Shown here: piece by piece, positions 47,789 through 62,097 of the stretch
Numbering within the stretch: position 1 is the stretch's first letter
Layout: the number at the start of each line of letters is the position of its first letter
NCBI GenBank assembly: GCA_023846275.1
Contig: CM043869.1
Location: 34,932,737-34,996,736 of the forward strand
DNA: 64,000 nucleotides
DNA from: Vanilla planifolia
Taxonomy: Eukaryota; Streptophyta; Magnoliopsida; Asparagales; Orchidaceae
Direction: 5' to 3'
The notes under the pieces: generated by a model
What the model was told of the DNA's origin: nothing
Seen by the model: only the letters and a program-made list of their open reading frames with translations
Database searches by the model: none
Position numbers and translations under genes: made by a program

Positions 47789-50700
47789 CTGAGGTCAAAA
47801 GGAAAAAGAAAAACTATGGCAAAATACTAATTCTTCTTCAAGAGAGAACGTTCAGAATTTGATTCATTACTACCATTTCATTGTGCTCTTCTGATTCGTA
47901 TATGTTCTTCCAAAAAATCGGTAGAAATGTTTTTCTTAGAAATGCTCGTCTTTGTAGCTATTGCAACCCAGCAACTGATCCCTGATGAATGTGCTATCAA
48001 GTGACATGCTTTTTGGGCAGCTGGGCTAGTTCAAGAGCCCACAACTGAATGTTGTCTTCGCAACTTGGTGGAAATTTGTTAGGCATTGGAATAGATCTAT
48101 GCTTCCGGTGGGCTTGTTTGATATTTGGGAAAGAATTAAGGACAATTTTAATTAAAAAGAGGATGACAAGAAAAAGGAAAATTGCTCGATGCCTCTCTTA
48201 TTACAGTCTGGTGAAAACATAATAAAGCGAGATTAATAAAATTACAATATAATGATATTTGATAAATTGTGAATAAAATAAGATATTTAAAATAGAAAAT
48301 ATATAGGCATAATTTTTTCTTTATTTTTAAAAAATAAGATAATAATAAAATATGATGATTCTGAATATTGAATAATAGTTTAAGATTTTTATTATTTTTT
48401 AACTTAGTGATAAATATCATATGAGGCTCATCAACACCAATTGGCACATAATATTTTTTATGAGATTGCATTTAGAAATTGTTTGTTAAGTTTTGAAAAC
48501 ATTGTTTGAAATTTTGAAACAAGCATAACTAAAGCAATTGTAATTATATATATGAATGATACCATAAAGTCTCTTACCCTTGTTTAAAAGTACATTGATG
48601 TTAAGAATAAGATGTGCAAAAATTGAAATAATCAAAAGTAAAAATATCTTATAAATCAAGAATGAAATCTTTGTAATTGATTTATTTTGATTGAAAAAAT
48701 AAGAATGCTAATAGAATTTTTATAACTTCTGAAGGAATTAATTGTTACTAAAATCCTATTTTCTCAAGTGATCTAGCATTGGATGCTCAATGATTAGGTT
48801 GGGAATCAACCTTGAGAATGTCTATCAAGAGCAGCATAAGGTTTAGTATATTACAAATGGGTAGAGTAGGTCTAGTTTGAGCTTAAAGGTGTCATATCTA
48901 TACTGTTACTTGTCCAATTCATCCAAATTTTGAACTATTTTTTAAAAAGTATATGACAAAAACCCTTAAGTCTTTGATAATAATTGATATAATCGCAACA
49001 CTCGTATTTTTTATAAGTGCTAAATCTAATAAATGTGATAGCAATACAAATTGGGATTTTATGTTAGCAAAAAAAAATAAGATAAGTCTTATTTTTTTTT
49101 CATATATGCAATGAAAATATAAAATAAATATATATAAGATCCAATATTTTGCTAATGTAATAATAAATTATTATATTATCAAATGTCTAAATCAAAATAC
49201 ATTACTTCGCTAATGAAAAACCAAACTAATAATGCTATACAATTATATTTTGTAACAACTCAAATTTTTAAATAAGATAAGTACATATACTTAATTATAC
49301 TATATTAATATTTATTGTGTGTAGAGTTGTTTAGAAAATCATGTGATTTTTGGTGCATTTAGAGTATATATCAAGTTATAAAATATTTTAGAATAATGGT
49401 TTGTGCATAAGATTTGTCTACTCATTTTTTGTTATGCAATGGTCTCTTCTTGGATTAGTTCTCAAATTACATGTCTTACACCTTATCATGAATGTTTTTC
49501 TCTTGAGTACTATAAATTTGCTACAATACTTTTTCACAATTTCTCAACTTGTCCACATAAGGATTATTGTCAATTTTCCTTCCTCATCTATAAGGTTTTC
49601 TTTTAGTAGCATGTCCTCTTTATCATTCTCTCTAAGCTCTTAGTTGTGATTAATTTTTCCCAATTTTCTCAAAACTCCATAAGGTCAAGTTTTCTACCTT
49701 TTGCACTTACTCAAATGCTCCATCTCCCTCCAAATGGCCACACCACTTTGATTAGGTGCCTCCTTGCCTTTCTACCACTTGGAATCTAATAGTTTATACA
49801 TCAATTTGCATAACCATTTGATGAAATCCTCTATTAATGTGTTAAGTTAGAAAATTAGGATTTTTTGGAAATTAAATATTAAATTAAAAAAACCTTAGAA
49901 ATATAATTCATTTCAAACTTTTAATCAATTTGAGCCCTAAAAAGCCATCTACTAATTCCTCATTATTGTCCTTGATGAGTTCTATAGGTTGGTTAATTTT
50001 CATTTTTTCTATGCTATTTAGTATTTTTAATCATTTTCTAAACCTAAAAGTTTTATAAACATCATTTAATATTTTCCTTTAGATCACTATTGGCTTTTAG
50101 TTCCATGATCTTTTCACCTCTTTAAGAGAAATTTGTTAAGCTTATATTTTTAAACTCTATGTCTCATAGAATTTCATAATTTTTAAGTATATTTAATATA
50201 TTTTAATATTTTTTATAAATTATTATGCTTGCAAAAAAACTCTTTATTAATATCCAATTTTTTGTTTTAATATTTAAAAAAGTCTTATTATTATCAACTT
50301 AATATCATTGAATTATAATAATTATATTTTTATTTCTCATCTCACCTCTCTTTTTTGATGTGTCATACCACTTAGTGATGTATGTTTGTTTGAGAAAAAT
50401 ATAAAGATTCAAAAGCATAAATAATTCATAATAACTATAAATCTTGTTTTTTATTATATTTGAGATGTTACAAATTATCCTTTATCATAAAATCATTGAT
50501 CAATTATAAGATCACGATTTTTCTTTAATGTAACTACTCAATAATTCAAAATCCAAAAAAGATAACTACCCATACTTTTGGGATGCTATAACTAGCTCTT
50601 TGGCTAAAGAGGAATGATCGACCATCTCAAAATTATCTTCATTTTCATAGTAACCCAATGAGAGGGAAGCTAATAATTCCTCTTATGTACTAAATGGTAG

Positions 50701-53365
50701 ATGTCATTTTGTGCTAAAACATTTAATTTATTATTAACTAAAAATACATGCAAACAATGAAAACATTGGGTTAGATTAGTTTACTTAGCAATCTTGCAAG
50801 CATAAAATCAAAACCAAGTGACGACAATATTGGTAACACATTTTTAAATCTATTTCTCAGTTGAATAAGCAACAAAAAGTATAACAATGCCTATACATAC
50901 TTTAGATACTATCCACAAATGCTATACATTTATGTAAGTATCCATATGTTTTTCTAAATATATATAGAATACAAATCATAGGAACATCCTATATAAAACT
51001 CATCACAACACTCAACATGAACACAAACTCACTCACTCTTAAAGACCTATGCCACATGTCATTAGGTTCCCTAACTCTATGTATATCTATGTCTTAACAT
51101 GTATTGTAAGTAATATGCTCATAATTATTTGATGTCATACTATCAAATAAAGCATAATAAAATATAATAAGAAATAATCCGTAAATATAAGATAAAAAAT
51201 AAAGAAATATTCATAACATCTAAAAAATACTAATAAAGACACACCATTAATATACACATGCATATCATACTCATTTTATATGCTTTATGCCTTTTATTTC
51301 ATACATCATCTCCTTTTCATCATTTCCTATTTTTATTATTATGGTTCTCATCTTTTCAAAATATTGGCCTTATTGTTTTTTTTTCTAAATGTTACTATTC
51401 CCCTTGTCATATGATATCATATCATCACACATATATTAAAATCAATACATATCATGATCGCCACACATAAACTTATCAGAACTAGTTAGCAATCTCAATC
51501 ACATTATCTTTTTTTATCACCATCATAGACAAAGTATTGATGGTGGAAAAGAATGAGGTTTAATTCCAATGCACCTATCAAGTCTTTGCATTATGTGCCG
51601 TTAATGGATGTTTCATCTCATCACATTAGATAATTACATGTAAACATATGTTGCTAACAACCTGCTATTTGAGATAAAAACATATGCTCATAATTATTTG
51701 ATGCCATACTATCATGCTCACATTAAGGCATTTCAAAGATACATAATGATAATAATCAAAGTTACCTTAGATTATCTAGCTTGTTCCTTTGGAATGATTC
51801 TTCTACCATATTTCCTTTTCCTTTCACTTGGTATAGAAAAAAATTTGAACAATTCTATTATAAGAATATAACTTTTTCATTCATAATATACTCTCAAATT
51901 CTCATTCTACTCGAGCATGCAAAATAACATTATTTGACACATGCTTGCCAAAATGAGCCAACACCTAAATAAAAGCTAAAATCAAAGAGTTTATAACAAT
52001 TACATACACAAACAATACACTTATTAAATTACAAGTTCCATAAATTTATATATAATGCAAAGCTAAGATCAAACTCTAGCTTGTATCCACCTTAAGATTT
52101 TAGCTAGTTATTTCTATTGAAATCTAAAGCAAAGCAAAAATCTAAGGAAACTAATACAAAAAATAACATTATTAGTTCAATAAGGGTTCAACATAAATTA
52201 CAACTAATCACCATCTCAAGGATTAAATCTAAAACACAAGCTTAAAGTTACAATATAGAGCTTTTAGCTATTTCAGAATTTCTATCATATGTTGTCGTGA
52301 AATATGAAGCAAAAACTATGTTGTACTCATTTAGAATAATACCAAACTTAGCTTCTTTATTGCAATAGTTGCTCAAGTACTCCCAAATCTCTTTTCCTCA
52401 AGGTTTCCTAAACCTCCTTGCTACAATTTCTTTAATTTTTCTTTTGTTTTTATTTGTTGAAGGATCTTTCTTTTTCTCTTCTTTTCTTCTCTTTCTTATG
52501 TTCTTGCTAAAGGCTACAAATTGTGAAAGAGTATTCAATAATTTCCCAAAATGTCGAACTTTTTATTGGCCTTGTGTTGTAGCCTTATTACCCCTTCTCT
52601 TGTACCTCTAAAAACATTCCTCATGCAAGCTCCCTACATGGTTCCTCCCACAGCAGCTGCCTTCCAAGCTTTCTTAGGATCCTTCTTAACTTCATCAATA
52701 ACTCAAGCCTCCCTCTTCCCTTGTTTTGCTCTTACATATCCTCAAAGAAGTAGTATTCCTTAGAATAACCCAAAGCTTAAGACCAAAAAGACCATTCATC
52801 TCCATGCCTTATTTTTCAACCCTTAATAAAATAATAAATAAACATTTCTTTTTCCCAAAGGTACACACAATTGACCATTTTTCGACTTCCTAAGGCTAAA
52901 GATAAAAAATGTCCCAAAATTTCCCTTAAGAAAAAGTATAAAGATTAAAGCATGTCTTTTGAATAATAAAAATCTTATTATTGTTTTTAACTTTTATAAT
53001 TTATAATAAATTTATTTGATTTATAAAAATTATAAAATAAGATTTTTCATAAAGAGTTCATCCTAATAATATACTCACATTAAAATTTGAACATACTGAT
53101 AGTTGACACATTTATAAGACACAAAAATAAGATTAATATTTTAATCCACTTAATCACAATTCCAAATATTAGCTCATTAATTAAAATTCTTACAAATATA
53201 TTAACAAATGTAATATATTGTGCATCACAAAAACATGTGACATCATATTGGAAGTCCCAATGAAGCATAGAATTTTGAAGTCTCAAACTACTATGATTGG
53301 ACAAATTTTAAGAAAGCTTCATAAAATGTTATTTTCTATTAATAACTAAGGAAATAAATAGAGAG
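47789..53365. other. Intergenic, mostly decayed repeats
   Basis: No coding frame is supported. At 51113 and 51682 the same 33-bp phrase (atatgctcataattatttga, then tg.catactatca) occurs twice, suggesting an old LTR or nested repeat around 50.9-51.8 kb. Around 52,360-52,800 composition is more balanced but no protein is recognised. Confidence 0.3.
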
Positions 53366-53369
53366 AGAT

Positions 53370-53760
53370 CATCCACCTATTGCAAAAACCATGATACTTA
53401 TGGAATACATGTCTATTTTTACTACTTTGTTGGATTATGCTCCACATCAAGTATTAGACTCTAATAAAAAGGCTAGAAGATTTGAGGATTTCCTTTGAAA
53501 GGATATCCAAAAATAAAAAAAGTCATGCAAATTCATGACTATTCTAAATTATATCAAAGTTTTCTTACAATGAAACAAAACATAGAAGAAAATGAGAATG
53601 GTGTAAGAAGATTAGAAGTGGTAATGAGCATACTAAAAATCAAGTGAATGCCAATAAAAAGAAAATTGTAGAAAGTCAACTTATGTCAAATGGTGTTAAA
53701 CACAAAAGGTGTAAGAAGCTACACTCCATATTCTATTGGGTCATCCTTATGTTTGATGAG
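53370..53760 (+). pseudogene. Possible gypsy Gag relic
   Basis: A broken plus-strand translation resembles the C-terminal half of a gypsy Gag domain: KKARRFEDFL followed by a decayed helical stretch and a Lys-rich tail. There are several stops. The similarity is weak and was judged by eye. It is 3 kb upstream of the gypsy pol relic, in the same orientation. Confidence 0.3.
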
Positions 53761-54353
53761 TTAAATTTTAAATATTTAATATTTTATTTTAATGTGTTTG
53801 TTTAGTGTGAAACATATTTACATATAAAGAACAATTCATATACTTTTAAAGATGATAAATTAATAATCTTCAAAGCATATCGGAGTGTTCAGTAAGTTTA
53901 ATGAATTGAAGACATGTGTATTAGCTTTAATAAGTTTTTTTACTATAAAATTGGATGTTAGTTTGTTAATTTTAAGATGCTCTTCTTTTGTATTAATTTT
54001 AAACAATATTCACGTTTCTAAATTATTTAAACGTCTTCTTAATTCAAATGAATAGAATTCAATTTTTCAATCTCTCAATTTTTCCTTGGTTCAAATTCTA
54101 CTTAAATCATTTAGTAATTTAAGTAACATAATTCTATTTTTGAATCATTTTTTATTTAGTTAAATCACTTTTGTTTTTTCCATCAAATTCTATGTTATAT
54201 TGATTGTTAAATCTTGATTACATCAAAAAATAATTGTATTAAAATTTTCATAATTAAATAAATAAAAAATTTATGCCTGAATGCAAAGGTCTCAGGTCGA
54301 GCATAAGCCTTACCATCGAGTTAAGAAAAATAGTCAGAACCAAATCTGATTGA
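53761..54353. other. AT-rich intergenic sequence
   Basis: No gene or bounded repeat recognised. Confidence 0.3.
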
Positions 54354-54529
54354 CCCAATTTAAGTTCATGGTGAATTCTTCAATAAGATGGGTTAAGGCA
54401 TTGAATCAAACCAAGTAGCACTTGAACTAAACCTGTATTTACCCATTTTAAGTTCATGGTGAATTCTTAAACTACATGGGTTAAGGCATTGAATCAAACC
54501 GAGCAGCACTAGAACTATACCTATATGTT
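54354..54529. repeat. 88-bp tandem duplication
   Basis: Two units starting at 54354 and 54442. Shared blocks are 'taagttcatggtgaattctt', 'gggttaaggcattgaatcaa' and 'agcact.gaact'. The units look about 85-90% identical. Confidence 0.85.
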
Positions 54530-54739
54530 ATGGTATGACAGAGTGATTAAATCTCAAGTGCACAAGGGGGAGCCTACCTCAATTAGACTCTGCATATTAA
54601 TCCTATGCAAACAATTATAAAGTCAAAATACTTATCATTTCATGCAATGTGGGACTATATCCCTTGTGATTATCTCCATTAAAAATCGACAATGCTCAAT
54701 GTCGTTCAATAGTGCATTTTTGTGATCGCATAGTGGAGA

Positions 54740-55180
54740 TTACATTCACTTTTAAATAGTGATCTTATTGATCCAACCGTCCTTTGATAAGTCGACTAGA
54801 TGATTACTGCTTCATTTCCTCTAATCGATGGATCCATTTAACAGTTGTGATCTCGTGCAACTTCACCAGATGACTATCTTTATTTTTATCATTTGAAATA
54901 ATCTATCATTGATTTGATAACTCAGATCTCTCTTGTTTGAATCATATGATCAAGATCTAATCTCAACTTTACCATTGATTCATCGAATGATCTAGATCTA
55001 ATCTGACTTGATCAAATGGCCCCGATCTAATCCAACTTGATCCAACCATCCATAACTCATCCACCTTTATAGCATTTGACTGTATGGTTGAGATCTCATC
55101 TTTGTCAATCCAACACTTCCAATCAATCCCATCCAATGACTGATTAATTATGTCTAATGGTTAATTAACTAGTCTTTACA
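54740..55180. repeat. Degenerate short-period repeat of 'gatctaatc..acttgatccaa' type
   Basis: Phrases such as 'gatctaatctgacttgatc', 'gatctaatccaacttgatcc' and 'gatctcatctttgtcaatcc' recur irregularly. They resemble a decayed version of the 'gttggatc'-rich repeats at 23.8-24.1 kb. No coding content. Confidence 0.45.
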
Positions 55181-56814
55181 CGTGACATTATAGTTAGCCT
55201 TTTTGGAAGAATATTTTAAGATCTTTTTAGGCTATTTGGCAGCAGCTTTTCAAACAACTTTCTTTTATCATTCTAACTGCTATGACCAAAAGTTTTTTAT
55301 TAATACTTAACCATTGTTAATGAAATAACTAATGAACATGAATAAGATTTTAACATCTCAAAGAAGGGTTGCATCATATTCTACTGACATAAATTTTCCT
55401 TGGTAGCATCTATGCCTTAATCCTATATGAAATTTCAAATTCTTTCAACTAAGCCTGATTTTTTTAGGCTTTCATTTTCTCAATTATCTTCATAATTTTG
55501 AGCTCTTTGTGTCTTTTTTCATTTATTAACAAGCATAAGAAAATTTGTACATTTTTATCAAAAATTTATTTCTTGTTGTATTTTTGTTTTTCATTTAGGT
55601 TGGGCGGCTCGACTTTACGAAGGCTCAAGTTCGGTTTTATCTCGTAAAAAACCAAGTTGGGGTTGAGCTCATAAAAGCTTAAGTTATTATTGAACTCACA
55701 AAATCTAGTAGGACGGAAGTGAATCGTAAGAAAAATATCTCAAGTTGTAACCTTTTTATCAGTGGAGTTTTTTCCTGACTAGGTTGGGAGTGGACTAGGT
55801 TCTAGTTTGAACCTAACCACCTAAAAATTTCTATGTACTATTTCAATTTTCATTTTTATTTTTCTTAATCATAAAATTTATAAATTAATATATTTATAAA
55901 TCAAAATTTTTAACTAAAATAAAATTATTTTTGTAAAGAATATTTGAAAAATAAGTATATTTTTATTAATAAAAATTATTTTAAAACTCATAATTTATCT
56001 CCCTCTTATGGGATTCACACATTATTTTTCACTTCACATTCAAATATCTGCAAAATGAGATAGTTTACTTTACGTGTTTTACTAAAGAATGTTTTTTGAA
56101 GAAATTTCTTGTAGTTCAACTATGTACTTAAGGTGGTTAGAAGTCTATGAAATAATAGATGTATTAGTAATATGTATTATTACCTTTCAAAATTTTTATT
56201 GAAGCTCTATTTGATTCTACCTTTATGCACTCACTTATTTGAAAATATTTTATAAATTGTGTAATCTTTCTACTCAAATCGTAACTACTCTACATAACAT
56301 CATCACTAACTCAAAAGTAACCATATGAATTAGCATAATATAAATATAAATGCTCATGTTCTATTTGCTAATTTTGTAAGACTAGTTTGGCATGGATAGA
56401 TTAGCCTCATGGCATGCTATAATTGGTTATGCATCTAGGAGGATATAGTTCTCTACTACTTATAACAAACACTTAATATTTTAAAAAAAATTAAATAATA
56501 TTAGTTGCATAGTGCCAAAAGCATCTAGTGAATGTGTATAGAACATTCTTGGTATTTTCATAAGGATCTTCCCACAATTAGTTGTCTTGAAAACTTGTGA
56601 ATGCTTATGGAGTTTCTTGTTTTCCTTCTAAAAACATATTGTAGATTATCTTAAAGAGGGAAGTGGAATTATTTATCAACCTAGTTATAGGATTTTCACT
56701 TATATCAATGGTTCCATATCAAATGGTCCCCAAGGAATAAGAGAAAATAAAATAGTAGCTTCATTAGTTTTTAGGCATTGGCTGCTTTATTTAGCTCAAT
56801 TATTTAATTAATCC
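55181..56814. other. Intergenic sequence upstream of the gypsy pol relic
   Basis: Mostly AT-rich. It may contain unrecognisable protease or gag remains of the element whose RT begins near 56815. Confidence 0.3.
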
Positions 56815-57603
56815 TTTTTGTAAAAATAGAAAAATAAGTGAAGAGGTTTAACTTGAATATGAGGAGTTGAATAAGATTATGATCAAATATCTCCTTCCAC
56901 TAGTTGATGGACTTTTTAAACAACTGCAAGTGGCAAAGGTATTTTCAAATATAGATTTACATTTTGAGTATCACCAACTATGAATTTTAGCATAATAAAT
57001 TTTAAGAGTCTTTTTTATAGTAGGTATGAGTATTATGAATTTATAGTCATGCATTCGGGCTTACAAATGCTCCAATGGTATTCATGGAGGTTGTAAATTA
57101 AGTATTTCATTAATACTTAGATAAATTAGTGATCAATTTTATGGATGATATATATTCATTATACCCAAAGTGAAGAAGAACATGAAAAACAAATTTGGAT
57201 GTATTACAAATGCTTAAATACTAGTAATTTTATGCTAAAATCAAGAAATATGAATTTTGTGTGCAACAAGTGGCTTTCTTATGTTACATGATAGGTTGTT
57301 TGAGTGTAATTATTCGTCCCACCAAGTTAAGAGCTATAACCAATTAGCATACATCAACAATACTAACCAAAGTGAGGAGTTTTCATGGTTTAATCATGTA
57401 TTATAGAAGATCTATGGAAAGATTTTTAGAAGTCACTCTCTAATTAATTCAATTAACATAGAAAACTATGATGTTTTTATGGATAGAATCTTGTAAAAAA
57501 AAAGCTTCCAAGAGTTAAAGAAGATATTGATCCTTACCATTATTCTTCCCTTTGGTATAGAAGGATTTGTGATTTATAATGATTCTTCTAAAAAAGGTTT
57601 AGA

Positions 57604-57642
57604 ATATATATATATGTATACACACATAACACACACACACAT
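57604..57642. repeat. Compound AT/CA microsatellite
   Basis: Alternating AT followed by cacaca runs inside the RNase H relic. Confidence 0.85.
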
Positions 57643-57794
57643 AAAAAAAGTTGTCACTTATGCATCTCGATAACTAAAAAGGCATGAACAAAGTTATCAT
57701 ACTCATGATCTTTAGTCTTTGCATTGAAGATTTGGATATTTTACTTATATGGTGTAAAATATGAGATCATCATCAATATTTAGAGGTTAAAGTA

Positions 57795-58740
57795 TATCTT
57801 TTGTGATATCCTAACTTCATTATATTATGATATTATCTCTTTAGGTCACCTTATCCTAATATAAGAAGATTTTATCTTTTTTAAATAACAGTTTTTCTTT
57901 AGTCACCCATCCCAATACTACTCTCATCTTTGTATACTTAACCATAAAATCTCATATAACCAAGAAGATTTTATCAATAAAAGACTTATTAAAATTTTAA
58001 TATCATGATATCTCATATATAAATTAAGATCTCCTTCTTAGTAACTAATGTGAAACTCATCCCTACACCATAGAAGCCTCATACAAGAGTCACAGTATCT
58101 TTAATGATTCCTCTATTAAGACAACAATTAGCATTCAGCTCCTATCCTTTTCAAGTATTACAGAAGCATAAGCTTATACTTGTATCATCATTGAACCATA
58201 TCATACTAATAAAGAATCAACTATGGTACCAAATTATAACATCCTATCTCACCATATGTAGATGTTCTCCTAAGTGGCCAATTCTGCCCCAAGTTGGTTT
58301 TGTATTTCTTGAAGAGACTATTTCTCTTGGTCATCTCTCCCAATACAAATCTTATCAAGGCATACCTAATTATGAAGTTATTATGAGATTTAATTGAGTT
58401 TTGTCCCTAACAAGTACCTCATTATTTTAAGATCATGATATATCATATACAAACTATGATCTCAATTCAGTTGATGTGAAACAATGTATCCCTATAATCT
58501 TCAAAATATTACATTGGAGCTACTCATTGTTTAATAATTTTTCTCTTAAGACATCAATCGGTGTTCACTCCCTACCATCTTTGTATATTACCTCTTTACT
58601 TAAGAAAAATAAATTGCGAGAACAAAAATCATCAAAATTGATTAAACATTATGACATGAAATGAGCCAAGCTATGATAAAAAAGATATGCCATAGCCTAT
58701 CCTTGTATCAAATGTTACTCTTTGATTTTTCAATAAAATA
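57795..58740. repeat. Two-copy diverged repeat inserted in the gypsy pol relic
   Basis: Two units: 'aatgtgaaactcatccctaca' after 'aagatctcc' near 58,050, and the related 'gatgtgaaacaatgtatccct' after 'tatgatctc' near 58,475. Each is preceded by 'atcatgatat.tcatata.aaa' and earlier by a 'cctatctcacc'-like phrase. It lacks coding content. Similar phrases occur at 9.0-10.0 kb. Confidence 0.5.
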
Positions 58741-59570
58741 GCGCATTTTTTAAAACTTTAGAAGAAAGCATAAAATGAAGCTTACATTTTAAGATTCTCG
58801 ATGCACTTAGGTTGGGCAAAAATGTACCACAAATTGCAAGAATTTTTTAGCTAGCTTGGAGTAAAGAAATACAATGTTAAGATAGTTTTTCGTTGCTTAG
58901 TTTGTCAAATGATGAAATTAGAACAATAGATGCCAATATAACTTTTACAACCACTACAAATTCACACTTATAAATAGTAATAAGACATGATAGACTTTGA
59001 ATGTGGGTTACCCATGTTAAAAGAATGTGATGTTGTGTGAGTGATAGTAGGTTCCTTATAAACTTTGCTCACTTTTTATTAGGATAACTTAATGGAACAA
59101 TTAATTTAGTTTATGTGTGTGTTATTAGGAAATGTTAGAAAAAATATCTTTTCAAATATAATTTATTTACAATAATAACTACCATTTTAGTACTAGTATG
59201 ATCCTTATAAAGTTTTATATGGAGGAAAATATACATTATCATTATAATAAGATGAAAAAAATGAAAGAAAATTATTATAACAAAAAAATATTGACACTAT
59301 AATATCAAAATTTAAAATAATTGAAGGAAAACTTTTGACAACACAGTTGAAAAAAAAAATCTAATTATGATAAAAAAAGATGAGGCATTCACTTAGAATT
59401 AGAGGAGCATGTATCCTTGAGATACATCCTAAAAAGGGTATGCATCAATTTGGTATTGAAGGCAAGCTTTAATCTAGTTATATTGGAACATTTGAGATTA
59501 CTTGAAAGAGCATACAAAACCTTTATCACTTCCCTAACAAAATGTATAATAGATCCAAAACCAGCCTTAA

Positions 59571-62080
59571 AATACGAACAATGAAGCTTTGATTAAAATT
59601 TGTAATATGAAATGAATAATCTTAAAATTATGAATAAAAAGGAATTAATACTATAAAAATAAGTTAAAATTATGATAAAAATTTTCTAAAGAATTAACAA
59701 GTTGAACAAATAACAAAGAAATTCTTACAAGAAAAAAGTCTAAAACTATTCAAATAAATTTGAGAGAGATCAAGTTCAACAAAAAAACTTAAATAAAAAT
59801 TATAATAAATTTAATTATTATAATAATTATTTGTTAAAAGAATTTTTAAATGATACCATTTTTCTACAGCTAAATTCTCACAACATTTTTAAAGGTTTTA
59901 TTTTTTTACCATGACTTTTTCTAAAATGGGGTGCCATATGGAGAAAAGTTATCAAAAGACCAGCCTTCGAGACTTCTCATAAACGTGCATTCATACTTCT
60001 ACAAGCGATAAAGTAGATCTCGCGTTGGAATTGACGGACGTTTATTTATTTATTTATTTATTTATTTTTTAAATCTTCAGATCTTTCCTTGCAACCACGA
60101 ACACCATGTGGAAGCAACAAACCGAGAAAAAAAATTTCTTATTAGTGTGTTGTGTGCAACTAAATTCCACCGAAAGCTGCACAGCAAATGGTCAGCACGA
60201 TAGAATGGTTGGCGAGGTCAAATTTTGGGTTTGTTTTAAATTTCATTCTGAATAATTTATAACTTTATGACAGAGGTTTAAAAAAAATATTAAATAAAAT
60301 TTTGTAAAAAAAATTGTAATGCTTACATGTAACGTCGTAAAAGCAATTTAAAATTAAATTTGACAAAAATAAAAAATTAAGAAAAATGAAATTCAAATTT
60401 ACACCGATTTGGTGCAAGACGTGCTTGCAAGCTTTACCCTCATGAACATTTGTCAAAATGACTTACCTAATAAGGCTTATAAACAATTTTTTTCTCCAGC
60501 AAAAAGAATTATCTTTTTATCACAACGTTCCAAATATTTGCATTTATATTTCTGCTTATACTTTTCAAAAACTAGAATTTACCTTAGTTTTATTTGAAGA
60601 ATACAAATCAATGTTCAAAATTTTACTAATTAGTTTAGGCTTTGGTTAAATATCTAGTTATATTTAAAGTAGTTTTTTTTTTATGTTAATAAAGTTTTAA
60701 AAATTTTAAAATTAAAAATATTTATTTTTCAAAATTTTTTTAAAATAATGAAATAGTTAGAGCCAAAAGTAGAACTTCATAATATTTCAAAAAACAAATG
60801 AGAAGTTTTGTAAAAGTTTGCATACTTATGGTCTTTTATTGAAATATGATAGGTTAATCATATAAGAAAAAGATGTTGTCATTCTATCACAAGATGAACT
60901 CAATATGTGGTTTATCATTTGTTTGATAATACAAATGAATGTTAGCATCACAAGGATCATATGCTTTGGAGTTGACATGCTAGCAATGATTATTCTAAAA
61001 ATATTTTCATATTGTTCTTGTTTATGCATTTGATTTTGTTAATTTTTTTCATGCATCTTTGTGAAATTTTGAACATTCTACATTGTGCTGTGTTACGACA
61101 TTGGCATAGTTAGTGCTTACAGGCATCACAAGTAGCACGTGTAGAATGGTTGAAGAGTGGTTTCAAGTTCACATGGCTATTGTGGAGGTTAATTGTCATG
61201 CAGTGGTGGATAACAAACAATGGCACAATACCTAAAGCAAAAAAGTTTATTTTTAGTTTCTAAACTCCACCAAAAGCGGCTCGAGATTAATAAGACCACA
61301 TTGACCAATGGTTCAAAAATCGAGGAGCGAATCTAGTTCAATGATGTAGGATCATCATAGTGGATGGACCATTACCAAGCCAACTCTATTCCCAAATGAT
61401 GGTAAGTGAGAGCAAGAGAAAAACACTTCTACAATGGGTTGAGTACAAGAAGAATGGATAGTGGAGATACGTCTTATGTGCTCTTCTAAGCACAAGATAA
61501 GCTCTTTTAGACTTTGAAACTCTTTCAAAGTTTTTAATTTCAATTCATTTCAAAAGTCTTCAATTACATGACTTTTAAGTTATTTACACAATCCTTATCT
61601 TTACAATAATGAAACATTTTAAATATGAATTTATTATCTAACTATCAACCATCATAATTAATTTATCTATCATAACTAATTCATAAAAATAATTCAAATA
61701 AAAAAAGATAAAATATGTCCTAAAATAAGCATCATAATCTTTTTTTTGCTCCTAGTAACTAGCTTGTGAACTAGCTGATTTTTATTCACTCTCTATTTAT
61801 TAAAATCATCATTTAGCTCAATATGTAGGTCAAAGATAAGCTCTAGCTCAAGTGAATCATCTCTTGATGCTTGTCCTGTATCAAAGAAATACATCCTTCT
61901 TAGCACATGACACATCTTAAAGACAACAACTCTTCGTTACAATATAAATGAGAGTATAAAAAGTTATGATGCCAAATAAAGAATAAAAATACAAAAAAGG
62001 AAACCTATAATACCTATAGAGTACAACTCACTTCTCTACACCAGAGAACTCATTCACGCTAGAATAAATCAAGGAGAAGA
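59571..62080. other. Intergenic sequence, nothing firm
   Basis: AT-rich, with a TTTA microsatellite at 60041-60066. About 61,080-61,540 is more balanced. Sequence from about 61.5 kb up to 62,090 may be LTR of the element suggested by the PBS-like site at 62098. Confidence 0.3.
60041..60066. repeat. TTTA microsatellite
   Basis: About six to seven uninterrupted TTTA units. Confidence 0.9.
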
Positions 62081-62097
62081 CGAGTCTAACAGAGCTT

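Larger units (their letters stand above)
56815..59570 (+). pseudogene. Decayed Ty3/gypsy pol, split by a repeat insertion
   Basis: RT runs about 56815-57500: YEELNKI, LFKQLQVAKVFSNIDL and YHQL are readable, as is a decayed FIDD region (ttttatggatgatatat near 57140). RNase H relic at about 57650-57760: TYASR, LKRHEQSYHTHDL. Integrase at about 58770-59120: a decayed zinc-finger stretch, then IDFECGLPM. An integrase C-terminal relic with IGTFEI lies at about 59390-59520. It has stops and shifts throughout. It resembles the pol of the intact element at 13-22 kb in order and motif, but is far older. The RNase H and integrase parts are separated by about 950 bp of unrelated repeat. Confidence 0.8.
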
